Assembly: GCF_006385255.1 (NCBI RefSeq) | Contig: NZ_VFJE01000052.1 | Span: forward strand, 186,001 to 250,000 | Direction: 5' to 3' | DNA length: 64,000 bases | From: Flavobacterium microcysteis | GTDB taxonomy: Bacteria; Bacteroidota; Bacteroidia; Flavobacteriales; Flavobacteriaceae | Shown: positions 63,431 through 64,000 of the stretch, piece after piece | Position numbering within the stretch: position 1 is the stretch's first letter | Layout: the number at the start of each line of letters is the position of its first letter | Program-made: the position numbers and the translations under genes | The notes under the pieces: model-generated | Seen by the model: only the letters and a program-made list of their open reading frames with translations | What the model was told of the DNA's origin: nothing | Database searches by the model: none

Positions 63431-64000
63431 ATGGGAAGAGCGTTTGAGTTCAGAAAAAATAGAAAAATGAAGCGCTGGTCAGCAATGGCTAAAGCATTTA
63501 CAAGAATTGGAAAAGATATCGTAATGGCGGTTAAGGAAGGCGGCCCTAATCCTGAATCAAATTCAAGATTAAGAGCTGTCATGCAAAATGCCAAAGCTGT
63601 AAATATGCCGAAAGACAATGTTGAAAGAGCTATTAAAAAAGCAACCGACAAAGACACGGCAAATTATAAAGAAGTATTATTTGAAGGCTATGCTCCGCAC
63701 GGAATTGCGATTCTTATTGAGACAGCAACAGACAATAATAACAGGACTGTAGCGAATATCAGAAGTTATTTCAACAAATGTAATGGAACTATGGGAACCC
63801 AAGGTTCTGTAGAATTTATGTTTGACCATACCTGTAACTTCAGGATTCCGGCAGAAGGTATCGATATTGAAGAAATGGAATTGGAATTCATTGATTTTGG
63901 TGCAGAAGAAATTTTTGCTGATGAAGATGGTATTTTGATTTATGCTCCATTTGAGAGTTTTGGTGCTATCCAAAAAGAATTGGAAAACAGAGGTATTGAA
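63431..64000 (+). CDS. YebC/PmpR family protein, 5' part only
   Basis: The first 190 residues are visible and the gene runs off the right edge; the full family length is about 235-245. It starts MGRAFEFRKNRKMKRWSAMAK, the standard opening, and contains GGPNPESNSRLRAVMQNAKAVNMPKDN and FEGYAPHGIAILIETATDNNNR. Members were described as DNA-binding regulators and more recently as translation factors that relieve ribosome stalling at difficult sequences. It is expressed from its own promoter at 63379-63408. Confidence 0.96.
   Translation, partial: MGRAFEFRKNRKMKRWSAMAKAFTRIGKDIVMAVKEGGPNPESNSRLRAVMQNAKAVNMPKDNVERAIKKATDKDTANYKEVLFEGYAPHGIAILIETATDNNNRTVANIRSYFNKCNGTMGTQGSVEFMFDHTCNFRIPAEGIDIEEMELEFIDFGAEEIFADEDGILIYAPFESFGAIQKELENRGIE

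Overview
The window comes from a low-GC Bacteroidota chromosome, almost certainly a Flavobacterium or a close relative in Flavobacteriaceae. The evidence is: two cargo proteins with type IX secretion (T9SS) sorting domains; exact TAnnTTTG -7 boxes with no Shine-Dalgarno sequences; a BshA bacillithiol enzyme; a fused E1 alpha/beta ketoacid dehydrogenase; LptD, TamB and MCE envelope genes of the Bacteroidota type; and degenerate intergenic repeat arrays. I see no rRNA, tRNA, IS element, prophage or CRISPR array. Most of the window is core chromosome, with accessory genes at about 2.3-11.5 kb and 17-20.7 kb.

Layout. 0-4.4 kb: the 3' end of an MscS channel, a DUF885 lipoprotein, two unknown genes, a decayed duplicate of a gene start, and its intact relative. 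4.4-9.7 kb: a processive GT2 glycosyltransferase; a PadR / HAAS-like / secreted serine hydrolase operon with a perfect operator-like palindrome; small exported proteins. 9.7-16 kb: a beta-helix protein without a signal peptide, the fused E1 dehydrogenase, a 2OG-Fe(II) oxygenase, an eIF1/SUI1 protein and a nucleoside phosphorylase. 16-20.7 kb: a DinB / solute-binding-like pair, a membrane transglutaminase, a small barrel protein, a lipoprotein and ung, with related 14-bp repeat arrays on both sides in opposite orientation. 20.7-31 kb: mutS2, a DCC oxidoreductase, the T9SS pair, aroC, an LpxH-like hydrolase, a PrcB-like lipoprotein, bshA and a possible structured RNA. 31-43.4 kb: a leftward block with a GH3-serine hydrolase fusion, two Bacteroidota proteins of unknown function, an Hdr/Lut-like Fe-S module split by a HAD gene, MlaD and a SPOR amidase; then rightward lptD and ridA. 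43.4-51.4 kb: a BadF-type kinase, gapA, pfkA and tamB. 51.4-64 kb: the tsaD-rsmE-DUF4159 run, a PerM transporter, a THUMP-like methyltransferase, a VanX-type dipeptidase, a Lys/Ala-rich adaptor protein, a polysaccharide deacetylase, gcvT, an S41 protease with an unknown partner, and the start of a YebC gene.

Theme. Much of the window serves the envelope: outer-membrane assembly (LptD, TamB, MlaD, LpxH-like), peptidoglycan turnover (amidase, GH3-hydrolase fusion, VanX-type dipeptidase, amino-sugar kinase) and secretion (T9SS cargo, Prc-type protease, PrcB-like lipoprotein). Central metabolism is represented by pfkA, gapA, the E1 enzyme, gcvT and aroC. I found no clear new multigene defence or mobile system. 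The most interesting signals are the PadR palindrome on a near-leaderless promoter, the decayed duplicate at about 3.15-3.26 kb, the paired 14-bp arrays, the tamB/tsaD divergent promoter with no ATG for TamB, and the signal-less beta-helix protein.
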